A stretch of 45,866 nucleotides of DNA from the NCBI RefSeq assembly GCF_012911005.2, contig NZ_WTVS01000048.1, positions 1-45,866 of the forward strand, in the 5' to 3' direction. This DNA is from Aromatoleum toluolicum. GTDB lineage: Bacteria > Pseudomonadota > Gammaproteobacteria > Burkholderiales > Rhodocyclaceae. Made by a program: the position numbers and the translations under genes. This document shows positions 28,209 through 37,365 of the stretch, piece after piece (the stretch's first letter is position 1; the number at the start of each line of letters is the position of its first letter). The notes under the pieces are model-generated. The model was not told where the DNA came from. It saw only the letters and a list, made by a program, of their open reading frames with translations, and searched no databases.

Positions 28209-28847
28209 TTAGCCTGTGTGCCGATAGGTACCCGCCCCGTACTGCGCGGCGAGAAATTCCGGTAGGGCTTCGGCCTTGGCCGAAAGCGCCATCAGGTTCG
28301 GATGGTTCGCTGCCGGGACCACCTCGGGAAGCGTCTGCTGCGCGAAGTGCCACGCGATCGCCGTCGTCACGCCCGCCTGGTCGATCGTTTCGCTCGTCGC
28401 CGCCAGAGGTCGCCGCTTCACCTCCTGCTCCAATGCGCCAAAGGCGGCAAGCAGCTGTCCCGTCACGCGCTCGACCCACGGTTCGTGCCTTTTCTCGGGC
28501 GGACGCTGTCCACGCTCGTAGATGATCTGCACGCTCTTCTCGCACGCCGCCAGCGCCAGCCCGATCACGCGCAGCGCGCGCTGAAGCTCCGCCACGGACG
28601 TGGGCATCAGGCTGCGACCCGGCCGGGCGAGCGCTTCGGCATATTCCAGGATCAGCGTCGAGTCCATCAGCACCTCGCCGTCGTCGCAGATGAAGGTCGG
28701 CGCCTTCACGACGGGATTGATCGTCTGGAATTCGGGGAAATTGCGGAACACCGACAGCGACTGGTGTTCGAAGCGCAGCCCGAGAAGCTGCATGGAAACC
28801 GCCACGCGGCGGACGTAGGGCGAGTCGAGCATGCCGATCAGCTTCAT
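28209..28847 (-). CDS. Glutathione S-transferase-like protein
   Basis: A 212-aa protein with a thioredoxin-like N-terminal domain (MKLIGMLDSPYVRRVAVSMQLLG) containing the VKAPTFICDDG and MDSTLILEY glutathione-binding elements, then a helical C-terminal domain. Ser10 is the likely thiol-activating residue. I chose the ATG at 28847 behind GAGGAG; GTG at 28853 is an alternative. The substrate is unknown. Confidence 0.85.
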   Translation of the reverse strand: MKLIGMLDSPYVRRVAVSMQLLGLRFEHQSLSVFRNFPEFQTINPVVKAPTFICDDGEVLMDSTLILEYAEALARPGRSLMPTSVAELQRALRVIGLALAACEKSVQIIYERGQRPPEKRHEPWVERVTGQLLAAFGALEQEVKRRPLAATSETIDQAGVTTAIAWHFAQQTLPEVVPAANHPNLMALSAKAEALPEFLAAQYGAGTYRHTG

Positions 28848-28914
28848 TGTCACTCCTCGAGTGTACGAATCGAATCAGGCGGATGCGAGGGACCGACGAC
28901 GCTCCGGGCCCGCC

Positions 28915-29478
28915 TCACGCCGCGGGAAGGTACATTGGATAGAGGATATCTTCCTCCCGCCGGATCCGGCTCACCAGGGCCTGCCCGATCGCAGCGAGAT
29001 CCTTCCGGAATGCCCCGGCGAGTTCCGAGTGACGGCCCAGCTCCTTGTACTTGTCCAGGAAATCGACGACGACGCGTCCGATTCCGTCCATTTCATGTCG
29101 AAACTCGCGCATCAGCTGGTGACTGACCGCGTCCGGCCGCAGGAAATGCTCCAGATAGACGTAGAGCCGGACGTTTTCCTTGAGCAGGTGATCCATGAGC
29201 GCGATTCTGAACTCCTCCAGCCGCCTCTGCACGACATCGAGCCGCCCGCCGTCGAGGGCCGCAGTAATGGCCGAATGAATATCCAACAAAGCCACGTGAT
29301 CCTGCATGAGTGTGGCGATCAGGGCCTGATCGTGCCGGATCTGCGTACCCGGCGCTGCGGCTCCCGTCGCCGGAGCGGCGGGCGCACGGACCGGCGCTAA
29401 TCCGGATGAGTCGCCCGCTGCCACCGCGGCCGGCGCCGCCCCCTTGATCCTGCCGAACAGCTTGTCGAGTAGGAACAT
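28915..29478 (-). CDS. Hemerythrin-like (HHE) domain protein
   Basis: A 187-aa protein. Residues 1-45 are an Ala/Pro-rich leader. The rest is a four-helix bundle with His61, His97-x3-Glu101 (HLLKE), His128 (FRHEM) and a final EEDILYP segment, matching an HHE di-iron domain. The start at 29478 follows GAGGG. Such proteins bind oxygen, NO or iron. Closeness to the predicted NO reductase cluster is suggestive only. The gap 29479-29678 holds nothing I recognise. Confidence 0.75.
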   Translation of the reverse strand: MFLLDKLFGRIKGAAPAAVAAGDSSGLAPVRAPAAPATGAAAPGTQIRHDQALIATLMQDHVALLDIHSAITAALDGGRLDVVQRRLEEFRIALMDHLLKENVRLYVYLEHFLRPDAVSHQLMREFRHEMDGIGRVVVDFLDKYKELGRHSELAGAFRKDLAAIGQALVSRIRREEDILYPMYLPAA

Positions 29479-29678
29479 GTTTCCCTCAGTGAAACAACGG
29501 TCATTCGCCAACTCGAGCGCGGCCGGATTCCTGGGGCTGGACCAGTCCTTCTACGGATAAGGGATTCGAGCCGCCGATCGATCCAAAAAGCATACACGGC
29601 CTTCATGGCAGGTTCTACCATGAAGGAAACATGGGAATAGGCTTCCACGCCCGCGCCGCGAGTGCGGCTGCCTTGCGA

Positions 29679-30176
29679 TCAGGGCGCCCGGCAATAGAAC
29701 TTCGAATCGACCGCCATCACGGGAAAACTCGCCGGCAGGTCAGCTCGGGCGATTTCGCGGAAGCCACTTTTCTCGTAGAAGCGATGCGCTGCAAGAAACT
29801 TCGCCGTCGTGCCGAGAAACACGTCATGCACATCGCATGTCCGGCACCACTCCAGCAGGGTTTCAAGCAGGTGCCGCGCGACGCCATGCCCCCCGCCGCG
29901 GTGCGAGGCCTTCACGAACATCTTGCGCAATGCCGCCTGGTTCGCGCCGATATCGAGCAAGCCGATGGTCCCGACGGGCAGGCCGTCGTCCAGCGCAACC
30001 CAGAAATTGCCGCGCCCCTGTTGATAGAAGCCGGGGATGTTGCGCAGATCGGGTTGCCCTTCCAGCGTGATCGGGATACCGAATTCGGATTGCTGGATGG
30101 GCAGGATCACATCGACGACACCGTCGGCATGCGCCGGCGAGTAAGGGGCAATCTCGATCATTCCTTTTCCTCTCAT
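29679..30176 (-). CDS. GNAT family N-acetyltransferase
   Basis: A 165-aa GNAT protein. The acetyl-CoA loop is HRGGGHGVARHLLE near residues 92-105, and FLAAHRFYEKSGFREI near 127-142 is the usual C-terminal motif. GGAGG lies 6 nt before the ATG at 30176. A second ATG at 30161 with AAGGA is also possible. The substrate is unknown. Confidence 0.85.
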   Translation of the reverse strand: MRGKGMIEIAPYSPAHADGVVDVILPIQQSEFGIPITLEGQPDLRNIPGFYQQGRGNFWVALDDGLPVGTIGLLDIGANQAALRKMFVKASHRGGGHGVARHLLETLLEWCRTCDVHDVFLGTTAKFLAAHRFYEKSGFREIARADLPASFPVMAVDSKFYCRAP

Positions 30177-30218
30177 GCATGACCTCCGGACAACCCTGTC
30201 CGGAGCGGATTCGCGTGG

Positions 30219-33200
30219 CTAGTCCTCGCCACCCCGGGTCTCGCGCTGGAGACGCTGCGCCGCTGCGTACAATTCCTCGAAGGCAAGGGGCGACACGTTG
30301 AAGGTCCTGTCGCTGCTCGCCGTCGCCAGTCGGGTCCCGTCCGGGCTGAAGGCGAGGTCGCGCACGTCGTTCTTGTGCACGGTGATGGTCTTCACGAGTT
30401 CGAGCTTGTCCATGTCGAAGACCCTCACCCCGGCATCGTTGCACGCGACGGCAAGCTGCCTGCCGTCATGGCTGTATGCGATTGCGGCACAGTAACGAAC
30501 GCCGTCGATGGTGAAGGTGGCGACGGGCTCGGCATTTGGCTGCCCGAAGGCGCTGACCGGCCACAGGTACACACGGCGCTGCACGAGCGCGGCGACATGG
30601 GCGCCATCGGGGCTGAAGGCGAACTCGGCGAAGCGCGTCCCGAGCTTGCGCGCCGCCTCCGGAAGCTCGATCGTGCCGACATTCCGCGCAGCGAAGTCCC
30701 ACAACTGGAGCTTGCCATCGAAGCCACTGGTCGCCCACTGTTCCTTGCCCGGATGGAAAGCGACGGACGAGGCCTGGATGATGCTCTTGCCGCCATGCGA
30801 TACCGATACGGCGCGATAACCGCTGTCATCGAGTTCGTACAGCCACGCGTAGCCATCGGCGCCCGAACTCGCGAGCCGCTTGCCGTCGGGGCTGAACGCC
30901 AGCCCCCGCAACTGATCCTTGTGCTTTTGCAGGATGGCCGTCTGGGCGCCACTCGCCACGTCCCAAAGCCTGACCGTGTTGTCCAGCCCGGCGGTCGCGA
31001 CCTGCGCGCCTCCTGGAGCAAAAGCGACACGGAACACCTGACCGGTATGCCCACGCAGCATGTGGCGCAGGACCGGCGAACCGCCGGACAGATCCCAGAT
31101 CCTTGCCGTGCGGTCGCCGCTGCCCGTGACGAGCTGGCGTCCATCGGCGCTGAATGCGAGGCTGGTGACGGTCTTGAAGTGGCCCTCGATGTTCCAGAAC
31201 TTTACCGTTCCGTCGCGACTCGCAGTGGCCACATGGCGGCCGTCCGGAGTGAACTTGACCGCCTCGACAAAGGACGTATGGCCGACCAGCGTCAGCAGGT
31301 TTTCGCCGGTTTCGCTGTCCCAGATCCTGGCCGTGGAGTCGCCCGCGGAACTTGCGAGGTACCTGCCCTCCGGGCTCGCGGCCACATCCCGTACCCGGTC
31401 GCCGTGACCGGCAAGGATGCGCATGCTCCAGTCCGGATGCAGTGAAAGTTCGGCACCGGGCGGCGGGTTCGATTCGCCCACCCGGGCGAGCAGCTCGTCG
31501 AGCGTCTCGCCGGCAGGCTGCCACACGCGCACCCACGCGTCGCGGCTGGCGGTGACCAGGGATTTTCCGCCGTGCGTGAACGCCACGGCATCGCTCGCCT
31601 CGGTGAGCGGCAGCCGCAGGATCTCGGCGCCGGTTGTCAGGCTCCACATGCCGGCGGCGGTTCGGTCCCCCTCGCCCCGCTCCACGCAAGCCGTCGCCAG
31701 GCAACAGCCGTCCGGGCTGAAGGCGAGCCCCATGACCCACGCGCCACCGACATCGAGGGTGGTGAGCGGCACCGTTTCGGTCGCGGAGTCATCAAGCTCC
31801 CACACCTTGATCACACGCCCCTTGTGTTCCTTGTCACCGGCACCGCCCGTCGCAAGGCGCCTGCCATCCTGGCTGACGGCGAAGGCGCTGTAGATCGGGC
31901 TTCCGTGCTCGAATGTGCGGAGCGGTGTCTGCGGCGCATCGACCGCCCAGAGGTAGGCCTTGTCCTCGGCCGAGGTCACGAGCCGGTCGCCCGCGGGCAG
32001 GAAGGCGACATTGCGGACCCACTTGTCGTGAGCGAACGACGTCAGGGGTTCTCGCGGGCGCCCTTCGGCAATGTTCCACAGCTTGACCGTCTTGTCCTGG
32101 TCCGCCGTGGCCAGCCGGCGCCCGTCGGGGCTGAACGCCAGGTCCGACACCCATTTCTTGCTCACCGGCAAGGTCCACACCAGGCGGGAGGCCTGGATCG
32201 CCTGACGCAAGGCATCCTCGGCCACAGCCGTCGGCGCCAGCCCGATCCGCGCCGCGAAGGTCGGCGACAGGCCGAATGGTGCCGTCGCTTCGACCGCTTC
32301 GAGGGCGAGATCGAGTGCGCGCCCCGCATCGAAGGGCGCGATGGAGATCGATTCGGCCGCCTTCTGGTTCGCCCCGGAGCGCCGCTCCTCCCACGACGCG
32401 TAGATCCAGCCGGTGACTGCAGCGCCGGCCATCACGCCCAACGCGAACAGCCATTGGCGCAGCGCGCGCTTCGCGGCCTGCTCGCGCGCCTGCCTGACCT
32501 CGGCGGCTCGCCCCTGGTCGGCAACGTAGCGCCGGCGCCAGTCGAGAATCGCCGGCGCAAGCACGTCGTGGAACACCTCGTAGCGCGTCGCGTCCGGACG
32601 GTCGGGCACGGCAACGGTGCGCAGGATGCGGTTTCGCGCATCGGAGAGCGACCCCAGGACCTCGGGCACCTTGGGTGCCAGCTCGCCCGCCCAGCTGGTG
32701 AGGTCGGCCGCGCTGCAGGCGACCTTGCTGCCGGTCGGGGTGACGAGGCGATCGAAGAAGGTGGCGCACACCGCCTGACTGGTCTCGTCCAGTCGGGCCA
32801 TCGCATTGTCCAGGTGCGTGCGGACGATCTCGTTCGCGCCTTTCAGGCGGTCCAGCGTGGCTCGCCGCAGGGTGTACGAATGCGCTTCGCGCTCCTCCTC
32901 CCACAGCCGGACCATCACGAGCTGGAGGAAAGGCGCCTCGATGTAGCCATCGTCCGCCTGCCTACCGCCGCTGCCGCCGTGGCGACCCGCCGACACCTCG
33001 CCGATGCGCACCTGGCGCAGCAGCTCGTCGATCAACCCGTCCTCGATGTCGACGCGCGGCTGCCCCGGCGCCTGCCTGGCGTTCCACACCTCGAGCGGCT
33101 TGCGGATGGCGACGGCGGCCCCGGCAGTGTCGAGATGATTCAGCCGCAGGCGGTTGCTCATCAGGTTGTGAATGCGTTCCTGGAAGCGGTCGAGCTTGGA

Positions 33201-33743
33201 GAGGCTGTCGTCGCGCAAGGCGATGAGAAAGCCGACATCGACGTCATCGCGATTCACCGCACGGGCGAACTGCGCTTCGAAGGAGTTCGGGTCGGTGGAC
33301 TTGGGGTGGTAGAGGAAGTACTCCTCGAACTGGTCGAAGAGCACCAGGACGGGGCCGTGGGCCGCCTCGCCGCAGGCCCGCAGGACTTCGTCGAAGGGCA
33401 GCGACTCCGCCGGCTTCGGCTGGTCCGCATGCTGCGCCCACACGGCGTCGATGCACGCACGCGTCAGAGCAAGCTGGAAGTCGCGGTCCACCCAGTTGCG
33501 GAACACGACCACGGGGGTTTTCGGCCGTTCGCGACGCAACTGCGGAATCACCCCCGCCAACAACACCGAACTCTTGCCGACGCCGCTGGCGCCGTAAAGG
33601 ATCGTCAGCGGCGAGGACAGCAGGTTGGAGATGATGATGTGCTGGTCGCGCTCGCGTCCGAAAAAGAATTCGTGGTCGCGCTCCTCGAACGGCTGCAAGC
33701 CCACGTAGGGGCAGCGCACCCGTTCGTCGCTGTCCGCACTCAC
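30219..33743 (-). CDS. nSTAND NTPase with two WD40 propellers, probable defence sensor
   Basis: A 1174-aa protein. Residues 12-30 are the YVGLQPFEERDHEFFFGR lead-in of nSTAND proteins. Walker A is GASGVGKS (51-58) and Walker B VLVLFDQFEEY (132-142). A helical region follows, then a predicted transmembrane segment at about 431-452. From about 530 on I count 14 WD40-like units (AFSPDG then a Trp-Asp-like end), enough for two seven-bladed propellers. The GTG start overlaps the SIR2 gene stop by 4 bp (GTGA), so the two are translationally coupled. STAND ATPases usually sense a ligand through the repeat region and then oligomerise. Here that would trigger the SIR2 partner (inference). Confidence 0.85.
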   Translation of the reverse strand: MSADSDERVRCPYVGLQPFEERDHEFFFGRERDQHIIISNLLSSPLTILYGASGVGKSSVLLAGVIPQLRRERPKTPVVVFRNWVDRDFQLALTRACIDAVWAQHADQPKPAESLPFDEVLRACGEAAHGPVLVLFDQFEEYFLYHPKSTDPNSFEAQFARAVNRDDVDVGFLIALRDDSLSKLDRFQERIHNLMSNRLRLNHLDTAGAAVAIRKPLEVWNARQAPGQPRVDIEDGLIDELLRQVRIGEVSAGRHGGSGGRQADDGYIEAPFLQLVMVRLWEEEREAHSYTLRRATLDRLKGANEIVRTHLDNAMARLDETSQAVCATFFDRLVTPTGSKVACSAADLTSWAGELAPKVPEVLGSLSDARNRILRTVAVPDRPDATRYEVFHDVLAPAILDWRRRYVADQGRAAEVRQAREQAAKRALRQWLFALGVMAGAAVTGWIYASWEERRSGANQKAAESISIAPFDAGRALDLALEAVEATAPFGLSPTFAARIGLAPTAVAEDALRQAIQASRLVWTLPVSKKWVSDLAFSPDGRRLATADQDKTVKLWNIAEGRPREPLTSFAHDKWVRNVAFLPAGDRLVTSAEDKAYLWAVDAPQTPLRTFEHGSPIYSAFAVSQDGRRLATGGAGDKEHKGRVIKVWELDDSATETVPLTTLDVGGAWVMGLAFSPDGCCLATACVERGEGDRTAAGMWSLTTGAEILRLPLTEASDAVAFTHGGKSLVTASRDAWVRVWQPAGETLDELLARVGESNPPPGAELSLHPDWSMRILAGHGDRVRDVAASPEGRYLASSAGDSTARIWDSETGENLLTLVGHTSFVEAVKFTPDGRHVATASRDGTVKFWNIEGHFKTVTSLAFSADGRQLVTGSGDRTARIWDLSGGSPVLRHMLRGHTGQVFRVAFAPGGAQVATAGLDNTVRLWDVASGAQTAILQKHKDQLRGLAFSPDGKRLASSGADGYAWLYELDDSGYRAVSVSHGGKSIIQASSVAFHPGKEQWATSGFDGKLQLWDFAARNVGTIELPEAARKLGTRFAEFAFSPDGAHVAALVQRRVYLWPVSAFGQPNAEPVATFTIDGVRYCAAIAYSHDGRQLAVACNDAGVRVFDMDKLELVKTITVHKNDVRDLAFSPDGTRLATASSDRTFNVSPLAFEELYAAAQRLQRETRGGED

Positions 33744-35290
33744 GGCGTCATCCTCGAACGCAGGGTGCGGACAAACTCGTCTATCGTCACCTCATAGGGG
33801 TACACCCCGCGCTTCTGCCAGAACTTGAGCTCGAGTTCCGAGAACTGGTCGTCGATGGCCCAGGACTGGATCTCGTCGTCCCCTGCCGCGGCCGCCCGCT
33901 TGGCGAAGAAACGATTGAGGCTCTGCAGGATCGTGCGGAAGCTCCAGTCACGCAGGCTGTAACCGAGAAACAGCAGGTTGCGGTCGCGGCAATGCGTGGC
34001 GAACAGTGCCGGAATCGCGGACTTGCTGGCGATGCGCGACAGCAACTCCACGTAGTCCGATTCGGTGATCACGAAGCTGTCCCATTCGGACGTCTCGGGC
34101 AGGATCGACCCGTGCATCTTGAAGATCACGGTGGTCGTGTCGAGATCGATATAGAGCTCGTTGGGCGCCGGCGTCTGCGGCTGCGCGGCCCCATGCGGCC
34201 ACCACAGGACGGCATTGCCGAGATCCTTCAATTCGGAATAGACGACCAGGTCATAGGGCCGCTGGGCGGCGCGGAAAGCCTGCTCGATCTGGGTGTCGTA
34301 GTTGCTCGTGATGATCAGCAGCGGCCGCGACACTTCCGCCAGGAATCCGTACAGCGAAGGAATGGCGACCCCGGCGACTGCCTGCGGCGCAAGGATCTGG
34401 CGCAGGCGCTCATGCAGCGCGTCGCGCGTGTGGAAGGCCTCGTAGTACGACGCGACTTCGGCGAGTTGATCGCGCTCCTTCTCCGACGGGAACTCGGTAT
34501 CGTCCGCGAGAAAGAGCGAAAGCTCCGCACCGCTGGGCAGGAACCTGAGCTCCTGCGGATTCCAGCGGACATCGGGCGGACGCCCGGAGTGGCTGATGCC
34601 GTTGCCGATGATCGGCACGACCATGCCCGAATTCAGCGCCTTGACGATGCGCCCGTACGGCGGCGGCGCCTTGATCCGGGGCGCCCGCGCATCCGTTTTC
34701 CCTGCGGCGAGTTGATGTTCGATGAACGCCCGCAGGTCGAGTCGCAGGCGATCGCGAAATTCCTGCGGGGTGTCGTATTCGGCGTAGCCCCCCTTCAACG
34801 ATCCATCCGGGTTGCGGAACCGGTCGAAGAACGTCTTTACCCGGCGGAACTGCTGCACCCGCTCGTCGAAATCGGGATCGTTCGGATCACCGAAATCGGG
34901 CTTGCCCTTGCGGTGATAGACGAGGATGAAAGGCGGCGGTTTGGCCGCCAGCGCATCCTCGTACTCCCATTCGGTGCCGGAAAGATACGGGCTGCCGTCG
35001 GGCCGGGTGCAGGTATCCGGCAGCCGCGTGCCGAGCCGCGACCACAGGATGACGATGACGGCGTCGCATTCCGATGGCTTCGCCAGGCCGCGATTGACCG
35101 CATCCTGCGGGCTGAGGGTGGCGGGCATCGACACGGGCGCAGCCGGATCGTCCCAGCGCATCGCCTCGCATGTGATCTGGCCGCGCAGCAGCGGGTCTTT
35201 CGGCAGTTCCTGCTCGATGACCTGCTGCGCGAAGGTGCGCTCGTCGGCGACATCTCCCGGTGAGGACAGGAAAAAACGGAGATGCAGCAT
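33740..35290 (-). CDS. DUF4062-SIR2 domain protein, probable NADase effector
   Basis: A 516-aa protein. Residues 1-125 are a DUF4062-like domain (LRFFLSSPGDVADER, then DAVIVILWSRLGTRLP and GTEWEYEDALAA), a fold related to TIR. Residues about 215-460 are a SIR2-like domain: IIGNGIS (227-233), SNYDTQIE with Asn330, FKMHGS with His393, and LFLGYSLRDWSFRTIL. The catalytic Asn and His are both present, so NAD+ cleavage is plausible. GGGGAGG precedes the ATG. It is the first gene of a two-gene operon with the nSTAND-WD40 gene. No signal peptide or membrane segment is visible. Confidence 0.85.
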   Translation of the reverse strand: MLHLRFFLSSPGDVADERTFAQQVIEQELPKDPLLRGQITCEAMRWDDPAAPVSMPATLSPQDAVNRGLAKPSECDAVIVILWSRLGTRLPDTCTRPDGSPYLSGTEWEYEDALAAKPPPFILVYHRKGKPDFGDPNDPDFDERVQQFRRVKTFFDRFRNPDGSLKGGYAEYDTPQEFRDRLRLDLRAFIEHQLAAGKTDARAPRIKAPPPYGRIVKALNSGMVVPIIGNGISHSGRPPDVRWNPQELRFLPSGAELSLFLADDTEFPSEKERDQLAEVASYYEAFHTRDALHERLRQILAPQAVAGVAIPSLYGFLAEVSRPLLIITSNYDTQIEQAFRAAQRPYDLVVYSELKDLGNAVLWWPHGAAQPQTPAPNELYIDLDTTTVIFKMHGSILPETSEWDSFVITESDYVELLSRIASKSAIPALFATHCRDRNLLFLGYSLRDWSFRTILQSLNRFFAKRAAAAGDDEIQSWAIDDQFSELELKFWQKRGVYPYEVTIDEFVRTLRSRMTP

Positions 35291-35419
35291 GTGCGCGCCC
35301 TCCCCGAAATACGTTTGTACTATCCCGGGAAATATAGCTCATACCATCAGGTTTGCCGGCGCAGCACATTCTCCTGTCACGATGCCGTTGGAGTTGCCGT
35401 GGCGAAGCACGACCGCAGG

Positions 35420-35797
35420 TCAGCGGCTGCAGGACGCCCGCACGTGCGACGGGAAGGCCAGCACGAGGAAGGTCAGCATCAGCACGGCGACCAGCAGCGG
35501 CCAGAAGGCCGGCGGGCGCGAGAAGCTGAAGTGCTCGACGAGCACGCTCCCGACGCGGTAGAGCTGGTAGGCGGCCGCCCCCATGCCGAGCCACCACGCC
35601 CAGCGATAGTGTTTCAGCAGCCCCCATGCGACCAGGATGCCGATCAGCCCCATGATCCACGTCAGGGGCTGCGAGAAGCTGAAGCGCAGCATGAAGGCGT
35701 CGCCCGACAGGGCGATACGGATCACGGTACCGCCAAGCACGATGGCGGAGAAGGCCACGGCGGTCGCCGCGGCAAGGTGAATGCGGGTGATGGCCAT
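35420..35797 (-). CDS. Hypothetical membrane protein
   Basis: A 125-aa protein with about four hydrophobic helices (ITRIHLAAATAVAFSAIVLGG, WIMGLIGILVAWGLL, WWLGMGAAAYQLY, FWPLLVAVLMLTFLVLAF). I chose the ATG at 35797 (MAITRIH); the open frame extends upstream without a ribosome site. I recognise no family. It lies 129 bp upstream of the SIR2 gene start on the same strand, but nothing ties it to that system. Confidence 0.55.
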   Translation of the reverse strand: MAITRIHLAAATAVAFSAIVLGGTVIRIALSGDAFMLRFSFSQPLTWIMGLIGILVAWGLLKHYRWAWWLGMGAAAYQLYRVGSVLVEHFSFSRPPAFWPLLVAVLMLTFLVLAFPSHVRASCSR

Positions 35798-35909
35798 AAG
35801 ACTCGCGGTGAGTTGAACGATAGTCGCGCACGACGGGCGGAACCGTCCACCGCAGCGCGGCAGCAATTTTGCATCAAGCCGCGCTCATTCGGCATGCCCG
35901 ATACACGAC

Positions 35910-36374
35910 TCAAACGACGTTCAGCATTTCGGCGGCGAGGCGATCGAGGTTCTGTTCGTTCGCCTCGGTCACGAAGTTGGCAATGCGCTGCTTCTCCGCC
36001 GCCGTATCGAATACCTGGCGCCAGCCGACCAGCGTCCGTTCGCCCTGCGCCGTCAGCGTGATCGTCAGCTCGAAATGATGACCGACGACATGCTCGACCA
36101 CGATCCGCTCCGGCGCGACGACGTCGATGAACACGCTTTCGTTCGGGTAGTTTCTGCCATCCGGTCCGTGCATGATGAAGCGCCACCTGCCGCCGGACCG
36201 GAAATCAAATTCCTCGAAAGTATTGCTGAAGCCTTTCGGCCCCCACCAGCGCGCGAGGTGCGCAGGATCGCTGAAGGCCCGGAAGACGCGCTCGCGCGGC
36301 GCGTCGATCAGGCGCGAATGCACGAACGCGCGGTCGGCCGTGGATTCGGTAGTGCGTGCGGGTTCTTCGCTCAT
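35910..36374 (-). CDS. SRPBCC/AHSA1-like domain protein
   Basis: A 154-aa protein of the START-like Bet v1 fold. IDAPRERVFRAFSDPAHLARWWGPKGF, FRSGGRWRFIMHGPDG and the C-terminal helix are typical of AHSA1-type proteins. The start at 36374 follows AGGAGG. The ligand is unknown. The next gene upstream on this strand encodes a VOC protein, and such pairs are common. Confidence 0.82.
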   Translation of the reverse strand: MSEEPARTTESTADRAFVHSRLIDAPRERVFRAFSDPAHLARWWGPKGFSNTFEEFDFRSGGRWRFIMHGPDGRNYPNESVFIDVVAPERIVVEHVVGHHFELTITLTAQGERTLVGWRQVFDTAAEKQRIANFVTEANEQNLDRLAAEMLNVV

Positions 36375-36406
36375 GCTCGTCCTCCTGTCGTCGCCACGAC
36401 CGATCC

Positions 36407-36796
36407 CTATGCAGACAATGACGGACGGGCGTAACTCACCGTCAGCATCTCCCACTGATGCCCATCCGGCTCGTTCCAATAGACATTGCCGTAGTCCGCG
36501 CCCACCTGCCAATCCACGGGACCGCGCACCGTACTGCGGAAAGCGATTCCCGCAGCCCGGATCCGTCCGAGGATGGCACCGAACTCCTCCTCGCTCACAC
36601 GGAAACAGTAGTGGTGCACGGGAAAGGTCTCGTCCGTCTCGAAGAAATCCAGGGTCAAGCCGTCGTTCAGGTACACCGGCGCGAACGGCCCGATACCCGC
36701 TTCCGCCCAAGGCACCCCGAGCAGATCTCCCAACAGTCTGGCCGATGCCGCCTTGTTGCGGCACGGCACGATGAAGTGATCGAGTCGTATCGTCAT
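36407..36796 (-). CDS. VOC family (glyoxalase-like) protein
   Basis: A 129-aa vicinal oxygen chelate protein with two beta-alpha-beta-beta-beta units. Likely metal residues are His7 (RLDHFIV), the His pair in VHHYCFRV and the Glu of QWEMLTV. It is 33 bp upstream of the SRPBCC gene and probably cotranscribed. The reaction is unknown. Confidence 0.8.
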   Translation of the reverse strand: MTIRLDHFIVPCRNKAASARLLGDLLGVPWAEAGIGPFAPVYLNDGLTLDFFETDETFPVHHYCFRVSEEEFGAILGRIRAAGIAFRSTVRGPVDWQVGADYGNVYWNEPDGHQWEMLTVSYARPSLSA

Positions 36797-36873
36797 CCTA
36801 CGCTTCCGCCTCCATGAGATGCCTCAATCGGGACGGACCCCGCGCCGCACGTCCGTCCGATATGCGACGGCAC

Positions 36874-37365
36874 TCAGCCCGCAATGTTCCCGCAAGAGAT
36901 GCTCCGGTTACCGTCCGCCGGGGCCGTGAGGACATTGATCGCGTGAGGGGTGTCGCGCAGTTTCTGCAGCGATACCGGGGCGACGTTGGTGAGCGTGACC
37001 GGTCCGCGATAGGCGGCAATCGCACCCGGCCGCCCGAGAGGACTCGCAAGCACGTGATCATTCAGCTCGTAGGCGGGACGCTCGCTCATGGCCTCGCAGC
37101 GCCCCCCGTGGATGTATGTGTAGAGATGGATCGGGCGGGAAGCGTAGCTTGGCACGTTACTCAGCTGCAGCGTGACCGTCGTCTCGCCGCCGCGCGAGAC
37201 GAGCATCGCGTTCCCGACGCGTCCCGTGTTGTACCGCGTTGCGGTCAGCGGCACTTGCAGGATCTCCGCGGCCGCCCCCTTCGTTTCCCGCCCCCCTTCC
37301 GTACCCGCGCATCCGCCTAGGACAGCGATCAGCGCCAGTCCCGGCACAAACCAGATCTTGCCCAT
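36874..37365 (-). CDS. Putative lipoprotein
   Basis: A 163-aa protein with a lipoprotein signal peptide. The lipobox LGGC places the modified Cys at residue 19. I chose the ATG at 37365 behind AAGGAG; the open frame reaches further upstream. The mature part is beta-rich with HLYTYIHGGRCEAM, faintly like CHRD or Cu/Zn superoxide dismutase-type sheets, but I cannot assign a family. The 251-bp gap to the divergent exeA holds no gene I can support. Confidence 0.65.
   Translation of the reverse strand: MGKIWFVPGLALIAVLGGCAGTEGGRETKGAAAEILQVPLTATRYNTGRVGNAMLVSRGGETTVTLQLSNVPSYASRPIHLYTYIHGGRCEAMSERPAYELNDHVLASPLGRPGAIAAYRGPVTLTNVAPVSLQKLRDTPHAINVLTAPADGNRSISCGNIAG

Noticed and set aside
30219-33743. 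Plain WD40 scaffold protein such as a TolB-like factor
   Set aside because: An intact Walker A and DQFEE Walker B precede the repeats, placing it among STAND NTPases.
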